Notes under the pieces: model-generated
Databases searched by the model: none
Seen by the model: the letters and a program-made list of their open reading frames with translations, nothing else
Told to the model about the DNA's origin: nothing
Made by a program: the position numbers and the translations under genes
Shown: positions 1-9,228 of the stretch, piece after piece
Layout of the letters: every line of letters begins with the position of its first letter
Numbering within the stretch: position 1 is the stretch's first letter
NCBI GenBank assembly: GCA_021732005.1
Contig: JAKFVT010000055.1
Coordinates: 79,566-143,565 of the forward strand
From: Mycobacterium sp.
GTDB lineage: Bacteria > Actinomycetota > Actinomycetes > Mycobacteriales > Mycobacteriaceae
Length of the DNA stretch: 64,000 bases
Reading direction: 5' to 3'

Positions 1-375
1 GCCCTCGCGCAGTTGACGCCCGGCGTGCTTCATCACGATGAAAGCACCGGTGAGACAGCAGTCGACGATGGCTCGGAAGTCCTCGACGGCCAGCTCGGTG
101 ATGCGGCCGAAGCCGCCGAATCCGGCGGTGTTCACCACGACGTCGACGGCTCCGGCGCCGTCGAACAACGCTGCGACACTGGCTTCGTCGGTGACATCCA
201 CGCCGACGGCGTTATGCGGAGCGCCGAGTTCCGCGGCCCGCTGCGCGGCACCGTCGGCGTTGCGGTCGGCGATGGTCACCTGTCGCCCGCCGGCGGCCAA
301 TCCCCGGGCCACCGCCCAGCCGATCCCCGATGCGCCGCCCACGACTACCGCCCGTTGCGCTGCTTCTTCCGACAT
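1..375 (-). CDS. SDR family oxidoreductase (3' end truncated by window edge)
   Basis: Minus-strand translation MSEEAAQRAVVVGGASGIGWAVARGLAAGGRQVTIADRN...VDVVVNTAGFGG has the Rossmann GxxxGxG and NxAG motifs. Confidence 0.85.
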   Translation of the reverse strand, partial: MSEEAAQRAVVVGGASGIGWAVARGLAAGGRQVTIADRNADGAAQRAAELGAPHNAVGVDVTDEASVAALFDGAGAVDVVVNTAGFGGFGRITELAVEDFRAIVDCCLTGAFIVMKHAGRQLREG

Positions 376-508
376 CCCGCCTCCTGTGAACGCTCGCGCG
401 GGTTCGCTCAAGTCGCGTCTACTGTAAGGGATACGGCAAGAGTCGCGGTAGAGCGACGTCGGGAAGCGGTGAAGGGGAACAGCCCAGAAAGGGACTGACG
501 AAACTGAG

Positions 509-582
509 TGGCCAGGGCCGGGATCGAACCGGCGACCTTCCGCTTTTCAGGCGGACGCTCGTACCAACTGAGCTACCTGGCC
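509..582 (-). tRNA. tRNA-Phe(GAA)
   Basis: Cloverleaf GGCCAGGTAGCTCAGTTGG...TCCGC CTGAAAA GCGGA...GGTTCGATCC; anticodon GAA. Confidence 0.95.
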
Positions 583-620
583 GGAAGGCACTGCGTCAAT
601 CCAATGCCTCACCACATACA

Positions 621-697
621 TGGCGACCCTGACGGGACTCGAACCCGCGACCTCCGCCGTGACAGGGCGGCGCGCTAACCAACTGCGCCACAGGGCC
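621..697 (-). tRNA. tRNA-Asp(GTC), CCA encoded
   Basis: GGCCCTGTGGCGCAGTTGGTTAGCGCGCCGCCCTGTCACGGCGGAGGTCGCGGGTTCGAGTCCCGTCAGGGTCGCCA; anticodon GTC. Confidence 0.95.
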
Positions 698-738
698 TTA
701 CTCGTACTACTCGCTTCCGACGATACCGTCGTCACGCG

Positions 739-811
739 TACCCCCAACGGGATTCGAACCCGTGCTACCGCCGTGAAAGGGCGGCGTCCTAGGCCACTAG
801 ACGATGGGGGC
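739..811 (-). tRNA. tRNA-Glu(TTC)
   Basis: GCCCCCATCGTCTAGTGGCCTAGGACGCCGCCCTTTCACGGCGGTAGCACGGGTTCGAATCCCGTTGGGGGTA; anticodon TTC. Confidence 0.95.
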
Positions 812-933
812 CAGAACCGAATCACTTCGGGGTACTCACAACGAGTGCACGTTAGAGCGTCGTTAGCTTAGGGCACCACAGGCTCAATCCCAAAACCGAG
901 TGGCATCACCGAAGGCAGTATTGTGTGCGTCGC

Positions 934-1006
934 GCCCCTATAGCTCAGTCGGTAGAGCTACGGACTTTTAATCCGCAGGTCCCAGGTTCGAGCCCTGGTG
1001 GGGGCA
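934..1006 (+). tRNA. tRNA-Lys(TTT)
   Basis: GCCCCTATAGCTCAGTCGGTAGAGCTACGGACTTTTAATCCGCAGGTCCCAGGTTCGAGCCCTGGTGGGGGCA; anticodon TTT. Confidence 0.95.
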
Positions 1007-1084
1007 CAACAGGGGGATGAACGGGTCTTTCGCAAGAATGCGGACCTTTCTGACATCGCCCGGCGCCGTCGGGGGTGACCTATC

Positions 1085-1759
1085 GTGAACGACATGAGTG
1101 ACGCGACGCCGCAGGCAGCGGGCAGCGCCGGGCACGGATCGCGCCCCGGCGTCGACCGCCAAACCGGCCGGCATGTGATCGCGCGTCTGGTCGGTCCTGA
1201 ACACGACCAGACGGTCCAAGCGGTCGTCGACCAGCTGTCCGGCGAACAGAGCGCGGTCGACGCGATCGTCGAAGACGCCGTGTCGGACCCCGAACGCCTC
1301 GAGGCGCTGGAGCGGCTCGGCAACCACGACGACACCCGCAGCGCGACCCTGGATCGGGTCGCGGTTCTGACCGCCGAGGCGCTGGGCACCCCGATGGCGG
1401 CGGTGTCCATCGTGTACCCCGACCGGCAGGTGCTTGCCGGGAGCAACGCGAGTGACGAAACGCTGCCGCGCGTGCGGCCGATCGAGATGTCGATCTGCAA
1501 ATTCACCGTCGCCAGCCGCGAGCCGCTGGTGGTCGACGACACCCGAGCGCATCCCCTACTGGCGGACCATCCAGCGGTCAAGGAAGGCGTGTTGGCCTAC
1601 GCCGGAATTCCGTTGATCGACAGCAACGGTCATGTCGCTGGAACGTTGTGCACCTGGGACACTCGCCCGCGGCACTGGTCCAGCGGTCAGGTACAGATCC
1701 TCAACGATCTCGCCGCCGTCGCGCGCCAACGGCTCCTCGCTGAGCCACGCGACAAGTGA
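1085..1759 (+). CDS. GAF domain-containing protein
   Basis: 224 aa ORF; VLTAEALGTPMAAVSIVYPDRQVLAGS...GVLAYAGIPLIDSNGHVAGTLCTWDT is GAF-like. Confidence 0.8.
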   Translation: MNDMSDATPQAAGSAGHGSRPGVDRQTGRHVIARLVGPEHDQTVQAVVDQLSGEQSAVDAIVEDAVSDPERLEALERLGNHDDTRSATLDRVAVLTAEALGTPMAAVSIVYPDRQVLAGSNASDETLPRVRPIEMSICKFTVASREPLVVDDTRAHPLLADHPAVKEGVLAYAGIPLIDSNGHVAGTLCTWDTRPRHWSSGQVQILNDLAAVARQRLLAEPRDK

Positions 1760-1857
1760 TCTTTGCCAAAGTGCGCCACACGGGGGGATATATGACTCGA
1801 CGGGTAATGACATCGGGTAGCGTCCCGCCTGTGGTTCGGTGGGTGAAGTGAGCGGTC

Positions 1858-3342
1858 ATGGCGACACGAACTCTTCACGTCGAGAATCCGCCGGCCGCGC
1901 CGGCTCGTAACGGTACGTCGGGCCCGCGCAAGAAAACCTTTGCCGAGCGGGTCCGCACCGATCCGCTGAGCACCATCATCACTGTCGCCATCGACGTTCT
2001 GTCGGTATCGATCGCAACCGTCCTGGGCGCGTGGTGGGCGATGTCCACCAAGGACTACCCCCCGGATCTGTGGTTGGCCATCCTGTTCGTCCCGGTGGTG
2101 ATCGCCACGCTCGGCGCACGCGGCGTCTACCGGCGTCGCTTGAACCGAGAATTCCTCGACGAGATCGGGCCCATCGAGGCCACGGTCGCGATTTCGACGA
2201 TGTTCCTGCTCGCCGGCATGCTGCTCACCCACGAGTCCGGTCGACCGGGGTCGACCGTGCTGAAGATCTGGCTCTGCGCCGCGGTCCTCATGCCGTTCGG
2301 CCGGCTGATCCGGGTGATCATCCAGCGCAGCCTGCGACGACACCATCACCTCGTGGCGCCGACCCTCATCGTCGGCAACGGCCGCGTCGCCGGCCACATC
2401 ATCAACCGCCTCGAGGAGTTCCCGGAATACGGCCTCGGGCCGGTCGGCATCATCGACGCCGAACCGTGGTTCGGCCAGGCGGGCGACCCGCGGCCCGACA
2501 TCCCCTACCTGGGACCGCCGGAAAACATCGATAAAGCAATCCGGGAAACCGGAGCGCAGAACGTCGTCATCGCGTTCTCCCGGACCCAAGATCAGGTGCT
2601 GACGCACGTGGTCCGGGCCGCCCACCAAAACGGCCTGCGGGTCTGGGTGGTGCCGCGCATGTTCGACACCATCGGCGAGCGGGCCCGGATCGAGCACATC
2701 GGCGGCACCCCGCTGCTGGCGCTGCCCCACACCAACCCGCGTGGCTGGCAGTTCACCGTCAAGCACATCTTCGACCGGGTGATGTCTTTCCTTCTGCTGC
2801 TGTTTATCTCGCCGGTCTTCCTCACCCTGGTTCTCCTCGTGAAGTTGAGCTCGCCGGGGCCGATCTTCTTCCGCCAGCCGCGGGTGGGACGCGACGGACG
2901 CGTCTTCGACTGTCTGAAATTCCGCACCATGAGGGCTCCCGACGCCGCCGACGCGGCGTTCCAGCTCAAGACCGGCGCCGCGCCCGGTGGCGTGGAGGGT
3001 GTCGACCGCCGCACGAAGATCGGCAAAATTCTGCGCGCCACATCGCTCGACGAGCTGCCGCAGTTCCTCAACGTGCTCAAGGGCGAGATGAGCCTGGTGG
3101 GTCCCCGGCCGGAACGGCCGGAGTTCGTCGAGTTGTTCGAGGCACAGATCCAGCGATACGGCGAGCGTCACCGCGTTCGGGCCGGCGTCACCGGCTGGGC
3201 TCAGGTACACGGCCTACGTGGGCAGACGTCCATCGCCGATCGCGCCGAGTGGGACAACTACTACATCGAGAACTTCTCGATCGCCCTCGACCTCAAGATC
3301 TTGGCGCTGACGATTCCGGCGGTGCTGCGTCGCGCGGAGTAA
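1858..3342 (+). CDS. Exopolysaccharide biosynthesis polyprenyl glycosylphosphotransferase (bacterial sugar transferase)
   Basis: 494 aa; N-terminal TM helices, C-terminal KFRTMRAPDA...LDELPQFLNVLKGEMSLVGPRPERPEF bacterial sugar transferase signature. Confidence 0.93.
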   Translation: MATRTLHVENPPAAPARNGTSGPRKKTFAERVRTDPLSTIITVAIDVLSVSIATVLGAWWAMSTKDYPPDLWLAILFVPVVIATLGARGVYRRRLNREFLDEIGPIEATVAISTMFLLAGMLLTHESGRPGSTVLKIWLCAAVLMPFGRLIRVIIQRSLRRHHHLVAPTLIVGNGRVAGHIINRLEEFPEYGLGPVGIIDAEPWFGQAGDPRPDIPYLGPPENIDKAIRETGAQNVVIAFSRTQDQVLTHVVRAAHQNGLRVWVVPRMFDTIGERARIEHIGGTPLLALPHTNPRGWQFTVKHIFDRVMSFLLLLFISPVFLTLVLLVKLSSPGPIFFRQPRVGRDGRVFDCLKFRTMRAPDAADAAFQLKTGAAPGGVEGVDRRTKIGKILRATSLDELPQFLNVLKGEMSLVGPRPERPEFVELFEAQIQRYGERHRVRAGVTGWAQVHGLRGQTSIADRAEWDNYYIENFSIALDLKILALTIPAVLRRAE

Positions 3343-3457
3343 AGCTTCGATAACGCCGCGGTTAGCTGGTGTGTGAAAAATACCCGGACCGGGTAACTCT
3401 CAGTTAACGCATCGGGGAGCGGGGCAGTCCTGTTTCACGCGCGCCTCAGGAGTTAAC

Positions 3458-3616
3458 ATGAGTCACCCACTGCTCACGTCGACCGATGTAATCCGCCACG
3501 CGATCGCCGACCAAGTCCGGCGTTTGGGCGGCAATGACGAGAACATCGACGACATCGCATTCGCCGCGTCCTATGCCGTGATGTGCTGGGGTTTGGCTGC
3601 GGCCGAAAGCAATTGA
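3458..3616 (+). CDS. Small hypothetical protein (52 aa)
   Basis: MSHPLLTSTDVIRHAIADQVRRLGGNDENIDDIAFAASYAVMCWGLAAAESN; preceded by purine-rich caggag; not in the supplied ORF list because of length. Confidence 0.5.
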   Translation: MSHPLLTSTDVIRHAIADQVRRLGGNDENIDDIAFAASYAVMCWGLAAAESN

Positions 3617-3722
3617 CGGTCGCGTCGGTTCAGCACGCTGCGCCTGGACGCACGGCTGCCGGCCCACCGTCGGTCCGAGGTAGCTGACCACAGCCGTCGG
3701 TCCCGATTTCGTCGGCAAACCG

Positions 3723-4754
3723 TCAGGACGCCACGTTTTTCGCCGGGCACGTGTCGCCCAGGTAATGAATTCCCTTGTCGCGCTCCCCTTTCGGCGGCAG
3801 ATTGCGGGCCGGGGTGTGGATCAGCGGGGCGTCCAGAGGAATCCGGCCGGTGGCGCGGTCCCAGCCCGCACGCGCACGCGGGTGCATCCGACGACGCTCG
3901 GGCAAGACCTTGAACGCCAGATTGACCATGCGGCCGAACAGCCTGTGCATGCGCTCATCTCGCTTCGGCCACGTGTAGCCCATCAGGTCGCGGACCGGCT
4001 GATCGTAGAGCCCGACGGTGATCCAGACTGCGACCGGACCGAGTATCTTGAGGTACGCCGACCACAGGAAGTCCGGAATCCATTGCAGCGAAGGGTGTTT
4101 GGGCATCGTCGACAGGTCGAGAACCTCGCGGGTGGCCCAATTGTTCTCGAGCACGTTGCGGCACATGTGATCCCAGTAGACCTGGAATTCTTCCCAACTC
4201 GCCGGCACCGGGCGCATGCTCATGCCATACATCCGGTACCACGTGACGTGCTCGTCGAACAGTTGGCGCTTCTGATCCTCGGTCAGACCGTCACCGAAGT
4301 GCTCGGCGGTCAGGACCGTGCCCATGAAAAACGTTGCGTGGGCCCAATAGAAGACGTCGGGGTTGAGCGCACTGTAGCGGCGCCCCTGGGAGTCCACGCC
4401 CTTGATCGGAATGTGGTAGTCACGCACTTCCGCGCCGGTCTCCGGCGCCCGATCGCCGTCGAACACCACGCCCCCGATGGGGTAGAGCGATCGCAACAGC
4501 CGAGGCAGCCGCTCGATGAAGAAGATCGAGTGCTGCTCGACGGCAGCGCCGAGCTGAGGATGCATGTTCTGCATCGAGCCGGCCCATGGCCCCTGGAGTA
4601 GTCCGCGCCAGTCACCGAAGTATTTCCATGTCAGCGACTCCGGGCCGAGTACCGCCGGCGGGCTGTCATATCCTCCGTCGGTCACCGGGCAGCCGGACGC
4701 CACTTGCGCGCCGTCGCTGGTGACGGGGCACGATTCGGAAGTATCTTGACTCAA
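3723..4754 (-). CDS. Oxygenase MpaB family / DUF2236 protein
   Basis: 343 aa; GPWAGSMQNMHPQLGAAVEQHS...HATFFMGTVLTAEHFG...WYRMYGMSMRPVPASWEEFQVYWDHM typical of DUF2236. Confidence 0.85.
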   Translation of the reverse strand: MSQDTSESCPVTSDGAQVASGCPVTDGGYDSPPAVLGPESLTWKYFGDWRGLLQGPWAGSMQNMHPQLGAAVEQHSIFFIERLPRLLRSLYPIGGVVFDGDRAPETGAEVRDYHIPIKGVDSQGRRYSALNPDVFYWAHATFFMGTVLTAEHFGDGLTEDQKRQLFDEHVTWYRMYGMSMRPVPASWEEFQVYWDHMCRNVLENNWATREVLDLSTMPKHPSLQWIPDFLWSAYLKILGPVAVWITVGLYDQPVRDLMGYTWPKRDERMHRLFGRMVNLAFKVLPERRRMHPRARAGWDRATGRIPLDAPLIHTPARNLPPKGERDKGIHYLGDTCPAKNVAS

Positions 4755-4792
4755 CTGGTGACCTTCCCGAGGAAGTCTGGCATTTTGACTAC

Positions 4793-5419
4793 ATGCGTTG
4801 TCACCAAGAGCTTAGGAGCGATGTGACGCCGGGTCAACGACGGGGCCGCTGGTCCGGCGTCCCACTGCCGGACCGGCAGGCGCTGCGCCGCGACGAACTG
4901 ATCGCCGCCGGCGTCACATTGCTCGGCAGCCCCGGCGGCCCTGCTCTGACGGTGCGGGCCGTCTGCCGCCATGCCGGCCTGACCGAGCGCTACTTCTACG
5001 AAAGCTTCTCCGACCGGGACGAGTTCGTCCGAGCCGTCTACGACGACGTCTGCAATCGCGCCATGACCGCACTGACAGCGGCCGCGACCCCGCGTGCGGC
5101 CGTCGAGCAGTTCGTGAGTCTGATGGTGGACGATCCGGTTCGGGGCCGCGTTCTGCTGCTGGCGCCGCAGGTCGAAGCCGTACTGATCCACTCGGGTGCC
5201 GAGTGGATGCCGAGCTTCATCGAGCTGCTGCAGAGCAAGTTGACCGCGATCAGTGATCCGGTGCTGCAGAAGATGATGGCCACAGGGCTGATCGGCGCGC
5301 TGACCGCGCTGTTCACCGCCTACCTCGACGGTAGCCTGACGGCGTCGAGAGAGCAGTTCATCGACTATTGCGTCGACCTACTGCTTGCTCGTACGGCGAG
5401 CTATCCGCCGGCGACCTGA
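4793..5419 (+). CDS. TetR/AcrR family transcriptional regulator
   Basis: 208 aa; N-terminal HTH LTVRAVCRHAGLTERYFYESFSDRDEFVRAVYDD; divergent from the DUF2236 gene. Confidence 0.88.
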   Translation: MRCHQELRSDVTPGQRRGRWSGVPLPDRQALRRDELIAAGVTLLGSPGGPALTVRAVCRHAGLTERYFYESFSDRDEFVRAVYDDVCNRAMTALTAAATPRAAVEQFVSLMVDDPVRGRVLLLAPQVEAVLIHSGAEWMPSFIELLQSKLTAISDPVLQKMMATGLIGALTALFTAYLDGSLTASREQFIDYCVDLLLARTASYPPAT

Positions 5420-5871
5420 CCCGCCTCACCTGGCACGTTGCCGGTCTGGTCCAGTTCGCTTGACTCGCTCTGCTGGGCTTCGGCCTGCGCCTCCGCGAGC
5501 TTCTCCTCATAGTCCGAACGAGCCTGTCGGCCCTCCGGGCTGCCGATCGAGTTGCCCGGCACGCCGGCCGTCGCGAAGGTGTTGTTGCAGTTCAGGTACA
5601 GCAACACACGGTTGCCGGGGTTGGTGCCGCTGGAGTCGAGGAAGTCGGCACTGCGCGATCCGGTGACCATGCATTGGTCGGTCGGCAGGAAGCTGCCGAC
5701 CCGGGTGGCAATGGTCGCCGACTGGCCGGCGTCGCTGATCGCCTGCGCCGCATCCGCGTACGTCTGACCCGCATACTCGTTGGTCGCCGAGGCGGTGCCG
5801 GAGCCGAACATCGCAACCGATGCCACCGCTGCACCGAGCGCACCAACGCCGAGGACCAAGTAGTTCTTCAT
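5401..5871 (-). CDS. Secreted PASTA-like domain protein, paralog A
   Basis: 156 aa; signal peptide MKNYLVLGVGALGAAVASVAMFGSGTASA; GQTYADAAQAISDAGQSATIATRVGSFLPTDQCMVTGS. Confidence 0.75.
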   Translation of the reverse strand: MKNYLVLGVGALGAAVASVAMFGSGTASATNEYAGQTYADAAQAISDAGQSATIATRVGSFLPTDQCMVTGSRSADFLDSSGTNPGNRVLLYLNCNNTFATAGVPGNSIGSPEGRQARSDYEEKLAEAQAEAQQSESSELDQTGNVPGEAGQVAGG

Positions 5872-6167
5872 CGCGACCTCCGAGATGTGCGTTGCCTGTG
5901 CATTTGCGTACCAAACGCTGGTTGCCTGTGGTGCGCAAATATTACGCCGGGTCGCCGGAATCCGCAGTGCAAGCGTTAAGCGTCGCGGGCACCCCCATGG
6001 ACCAGTCTCGTATCGGCGACGGCTGGCGTCGTTGCTAGGGGCATGGGAGCCCAGTGGCCCTTCCCGCTCGCGACCGAGCTTTGTCAGGTGACCGACCCTA
6101 AATCGCGGTCCGCGACACCAAATCCAACCTTTATCCCATGCGCTCCCATCAGGCAGCGTCGCAGCAA

Positions 6168-6668
6168 TCAGGCACCGGCCGACAGGACTTCGAGTACCTT
6201 ATCGTTGCACTTCCCCGTTTTTTGGCAGATGCCTTGACACTCAGTCGTTTTGGCGCTGTTGCTGCAGTAGGAGGGATACGTATTGATGTAGTTAACAGCC
6301 GCCTGCGCTTGCCGACCCTCCGGCGAAGCCACGGAGTTGCCCGGCCGACCGGGAGCGGCCAGCGTAGCGCCACAGTTTAGATCTAGCAGGACCTCATATC
6401 CCCGTGGTCTTCCACTAGAGTCCCTGAAATCGGCCTTTTGAGCGCCGCTGATGATGCAGTCATCGGCCGCGAACCGCCCACCGACCACTGTCGCGATGAT
6501 CGGCTTTCCTCCAGCGTTCGTTATCTGTTCAGCAACTTTCGCGTAGGTCTGACCGGAAAAATTGCCGAAATCTGGACCCGAGGCGGCAGCAACTGCACTG
6601 CCAAAAGAACTAGCCAATGCCGCCATGGCACTAAGCAGGCCCAGCCCAATCACAACTGTTAGCTTCAC
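6168..6668 (-). CDS. Secreted PASTA-like domain protein, paralog B with Cys-rich C-terminus
   Basis: GTG start chosen at 6668 (VKLTVVIGLGLLSAMAALASS signal peptide); same core as paralog A plus YCSNSAKTTECQGICQKTGKC tail. Confidence 0.65.
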   Translation of the reverse strand: MKLTVVIGLGLLSAMAALASSFGSAVAAASGPDFGNFSGQTYAKVAEQITNAGGKPIIATVVGGRFAADDCIISGAQKADFRDSSGRPRGYEVLLDLNCGATLAAPGRPGNSVASPEGRQAQAAVNYINTYPSYCSNSAKTTECQGICQKTGKCNDKVLEVLSAGA

Positions 6669-6772
6669 ACTTCCCCCGGGGATCTCGGCGCGCCCCACCC
6701 TGCGCAACTCGATGCACAGCATACCCCCGTTGCCGCACGTGCTGAGAAGAGCAACACGCCGAGAGGGGGAAC

Positions 6773-6802
6773 TTGAATGTCACCGAGATACACAGATATA
6801 TT
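6773..6802 (+). promoter_or_regulatory. Candidate SigA-type promoter for desA1
   Basis: TTGAAT (6773-6778), 18-bp spacer, TATATT (6797-6802), 36 nt upstream of the desA1 ATG. Confidence 0.5.
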
Positions 6803-6838
6803 GCGTGCAACCACTAGGAACAGATAACTGGAGGGCTC

Positions 6839-7834
6839 ATGTCGAAAGACCTGACCGACCTCGATCTCCTGCACGAGCTGGAACCGGTGGCGGAGAAGCT
6901 CATAAACCGCCACATGACGATGATGAAGGACTGGAACCCGCACGACTACATCCCGTGGTCGGACGGCAAGAACTACTACGCCCTCGGCGGCCAGGACTGG
7001 GATCCAGAGCAGTCGAAGCTCTCCGAAATCGCGCGCACTGCGATGGTGCAGAACCTTCTGACCGAGGACAACCTGCCCGCATATCACCGCGAGATCGCGA
7101 TGAACTTCTCGATGGACGGCCCCTGGGGCTACTGGGTCAATCGGTGGACCGCCGAGGAGAACCGGCACGGCATCTCGATCCGCGATTACCTGGTGGTCAC
7201 CCGCAACTGCGATCCCGTCGAGCTCGAAGAGCTGCGGATGGAGCAGATGACCCGTGGCTTCTCGCCAGGCCAGAACCAGCAGGGCGATCTGTTCGCCGAG
7301 AGCCTGTTCGACTCGGTCATGTACGTCAGCTTCCAGGAACTGGCGACCCGGGTGTCGCATCGCAACACCGGCAAGGCCTGCAACGACCCCGTCGCCGAGC
7401 AGCTGCTGGCCAGGATCTCCAACGACGAGAACCTGCACATGATCTTCTACCGCGACGTCAGCGAGGCCGGCTTCGACGTGGCCCCCAACCAGGCGATGAA
7501 GTCGCTGCACCGGGTGCTGCGCAACTTCAAGATGCCCGGCTACACCGTGCCGGACTTCCGGCGCAAGGCCGTCATCATCGCCATGGGCGGCGTGTACGAC
7601 CTGCGTATCCACCTCGACGATGTCGTGATGCCGGTGCTCAAGAAGTGGCGCATCTTCGAGCGCGACGACTTCACCGGCGAAGCGGCGGCAATGCGCGACG
7701 ACCTGGCGAACCTGATCACGGAAATCGAAGAGGCCGCCGACAAGTTCGAAGAGTCCAAGGCTCGCAAGCTCGAGCGGGACGCGCGTCTCGCCGAGAAGCG
7801 CAGCGCCAAGGCATTGGCAGGGGCGGCAACATAG
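6839..7834 (+). CDS. desA1: Acyl-[acyl-carrier-protein] desaturase DesA1
   Basis: 331 aa; IPWSDGKNYYALGGQDWDPEQSKLS, WTAEENRHGI, ISNDENLHMIFYRDV di-iron desaturase motifs; DesA1-like throughout. Confidence 0.93.
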   Translation: MSKDLTDLDLLHELEPVAEKLINRHMTMMKDWNPHDYIPWSDGKNYYALGGQDWDPEQSKLSEIARTAMVQNLLTEDNLPAYHREIAMNFSMDGPWGYWVNRWTAEENRHGISIRDYLVVTRNCDPVELEELRMEQMTRGFSPGQNQQGDLFAESLFDSVMYVSFQELATRVSHRNTGKACNDPVAEQLLARISNDENLHMIFYRDVSEAGFDVAPNQAMKSLHRVLRNFKMPGYTVPDFRRKAVIIAMGGVYDLRIHLDDVVMPVLKKWRIFERDDFTGEAAAMRDDLANLITEIEEAADKFEESKARKLERDARLAEKRSAKALAGAAT

Positions 7835-8994
7835 TAGACATCGCACCAGCGGCCACCGGGCTGCGGATCGGGCCTTTCGCCCTCCGCAGCCCGGTTGTCT
7901 TGGCGCCCATGGCCGGCGTCACCAACGTCGCGTTCCGCACCTTGTGCCGCGAACTGGAAGAGGCACGGGCCGGAACGGTGTCGGGCCTCTACGTTTGCGA
8001 GATGGTGACCGCGCGCGCACTCGTCGAACGCCACCCGGTCACCATGCACATGACGACGTTCGCTCCGCAGGAGTCGCCGCGTTCGTTGCAGCTCTACACC
8101 GTGGATCCGGCGACGACCTATGAGGCCGCCCGGATGATCGTGACCGAGGATCTCGCCGACCACATCGACATGAACTTCGGCTGCCCGGTACCCAAGGTCA
8201 CCCGACGCGGCGGCGGGGCCGCACTGCCCTACAAGCGACGCCTCTTCGGCCAGATCGTGGCCGCTGCCGTCCGCGCCACCGAAGGCACTTCGGTGCCGGT
8301 GACCGTGAAATTCCGGATCGGCATCGACGACGATCACCGCACCCACCTCGATGCCGGCCGGATCGCCGAGCAGGAGGGCGCCGCGGCGGTCGCCCTGCAT
8401 GCCCGCACCGCCGCCCAGCGGTACTCGGGGACCGCGGACTGGGACGAGATCGCCCGCCTCAAGGAGGCGGTGACGACGATTCCGGTGCTCGGCAACGGCG
8501 ATATCTTCGAGGCCAACGACGCCCTGGCGATGATGGCTTCGACCGGGTGTGACGGAGTCGTCATCGGCCGCGGCTGTCTGGGCCGGCCCTGGCTGTTCGC
8601 GGAGCTCTCGGCGGCCTTCACCGGCTCGCCTACGCCGACCCCGCCGACCCTCGGCGAAGTCACCGACATCATCCGCCGCCACGGCGAGCTGCTGGCCGAC
8701 CACTTCGGTGAAGACAAAGGCATGCGCGACATCCGCAAGCACGTGGCCTGGTATCTGCACGGCTTCCCTGCGGGTGCCGACATCCGGCGGGCGTTGGCCC
8801 TGGTCAAGACCCTGACCGAGCTGGACAGTCTGCTGGACCGCCTCGACCGCGACATCCCGTTTCCAGACGCCGCAACCGGGCCGCGGGGCCGTCAGGGATC
8901 GGCGGCGTCGGTCACCCTGCCGGAGGGCTGGCTCGACGACCCCGACGACTGCACGGTGCCTGCGGGAGCCGACATGATGAACTCCGGAGGCTGA
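7831..8994 (+). CDS. dus: tRNA-dihydrouridine synthase (start uncertain)
   Basis: RIGPFALRSPVVLAPMAGVTNVAFRTLCRE...HIDMNFGCPVPKVTRRGGGAALP...RTAAQRYSGTADW; no ATG/GTG/TTG in frame at the expected N-terminus. Confidence 0.9.
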   Translation: MVDIAPAATGLRIGPFALRSPVVLAPMAGVTNVAFRTLCRELEEARAGTVSGLYVCEMVTARALVERHPVTMHMTTFAPQESPRSLQLYTVDPATTYEAARMIVTEDLADHIDMNFGCPVPKVTRRGGGAALPYKRRLFGQIVAAAVRATEGTSVPVTVKFRIGIDDDHRTHLDAGRIAEQEGAAAVALHARTAAQRYSGTADWDEIARLKEAVTTIPVLGNGDIFEANDALAMMASTGCDGVVIGRGCLGRPWLFAELSAAFTGSPTPTPPTLGEVTDIIRRHGELLADHFGEDKGMRDIRKHVAWYLHGFPAGADIRRALALVKTLTELDSLLDRLDRDIPFPDAATGPRGRQGSAASVTLPEGWLDDPDDCTVPAGADMMNSGG

Positions 8995-9228
8995 ACCGAG
9001 ACGGTCCCGACACCGGTGCGAGCTAGCGGTTCGGCGGCTTGTCTCAGTACGATGGTGATCTTGTCTTGTCGTGGGCCGCTGGAGTGGCGGACAGCCACCG
9101 ACTGCTGCTACAAGACATAGGACAGTTGAGACGGCCGCGCATCGATGCCGGCCAAGGTGTCGGTACAACCGGACCATCATTTGCACGCGCGTCGATGCGC
9201 ACGACCTAGAGTCGGAGGCGACTGGAAC

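Noticed and set aside
620-871. 83-aa ORF MATLTGLEPATSAVTGRRANQLRH...
   Set aside because: Overlaps tRNA-Asp and tRNA-Glu; a well-known spurious translation of tRNA antisense.
1687-3210. 507-aa minus-strand ORF opposite the sugar transferase
   Set aside because: Antisense shadow; low-complexity translation, the + strand frame has clear domain motifs.
1858-3342. Polysaccharide biosynthesis cluster or BGC
   Set aside because: Only a single sugar transferase is present; the flanking genes are unrelated.
6777-6827. Possible 16-aa leader ORF (MSPRYTDILRATTRNR) 11 nt upstream of desA1 with a GAGGGGGA SD-like sequence
   Set aside because: A TTGAAT-N18-TATATT promoter overlaps it, so the likely transcription start lies downstream of its ATG; probably not translated from the desA1 transcript.
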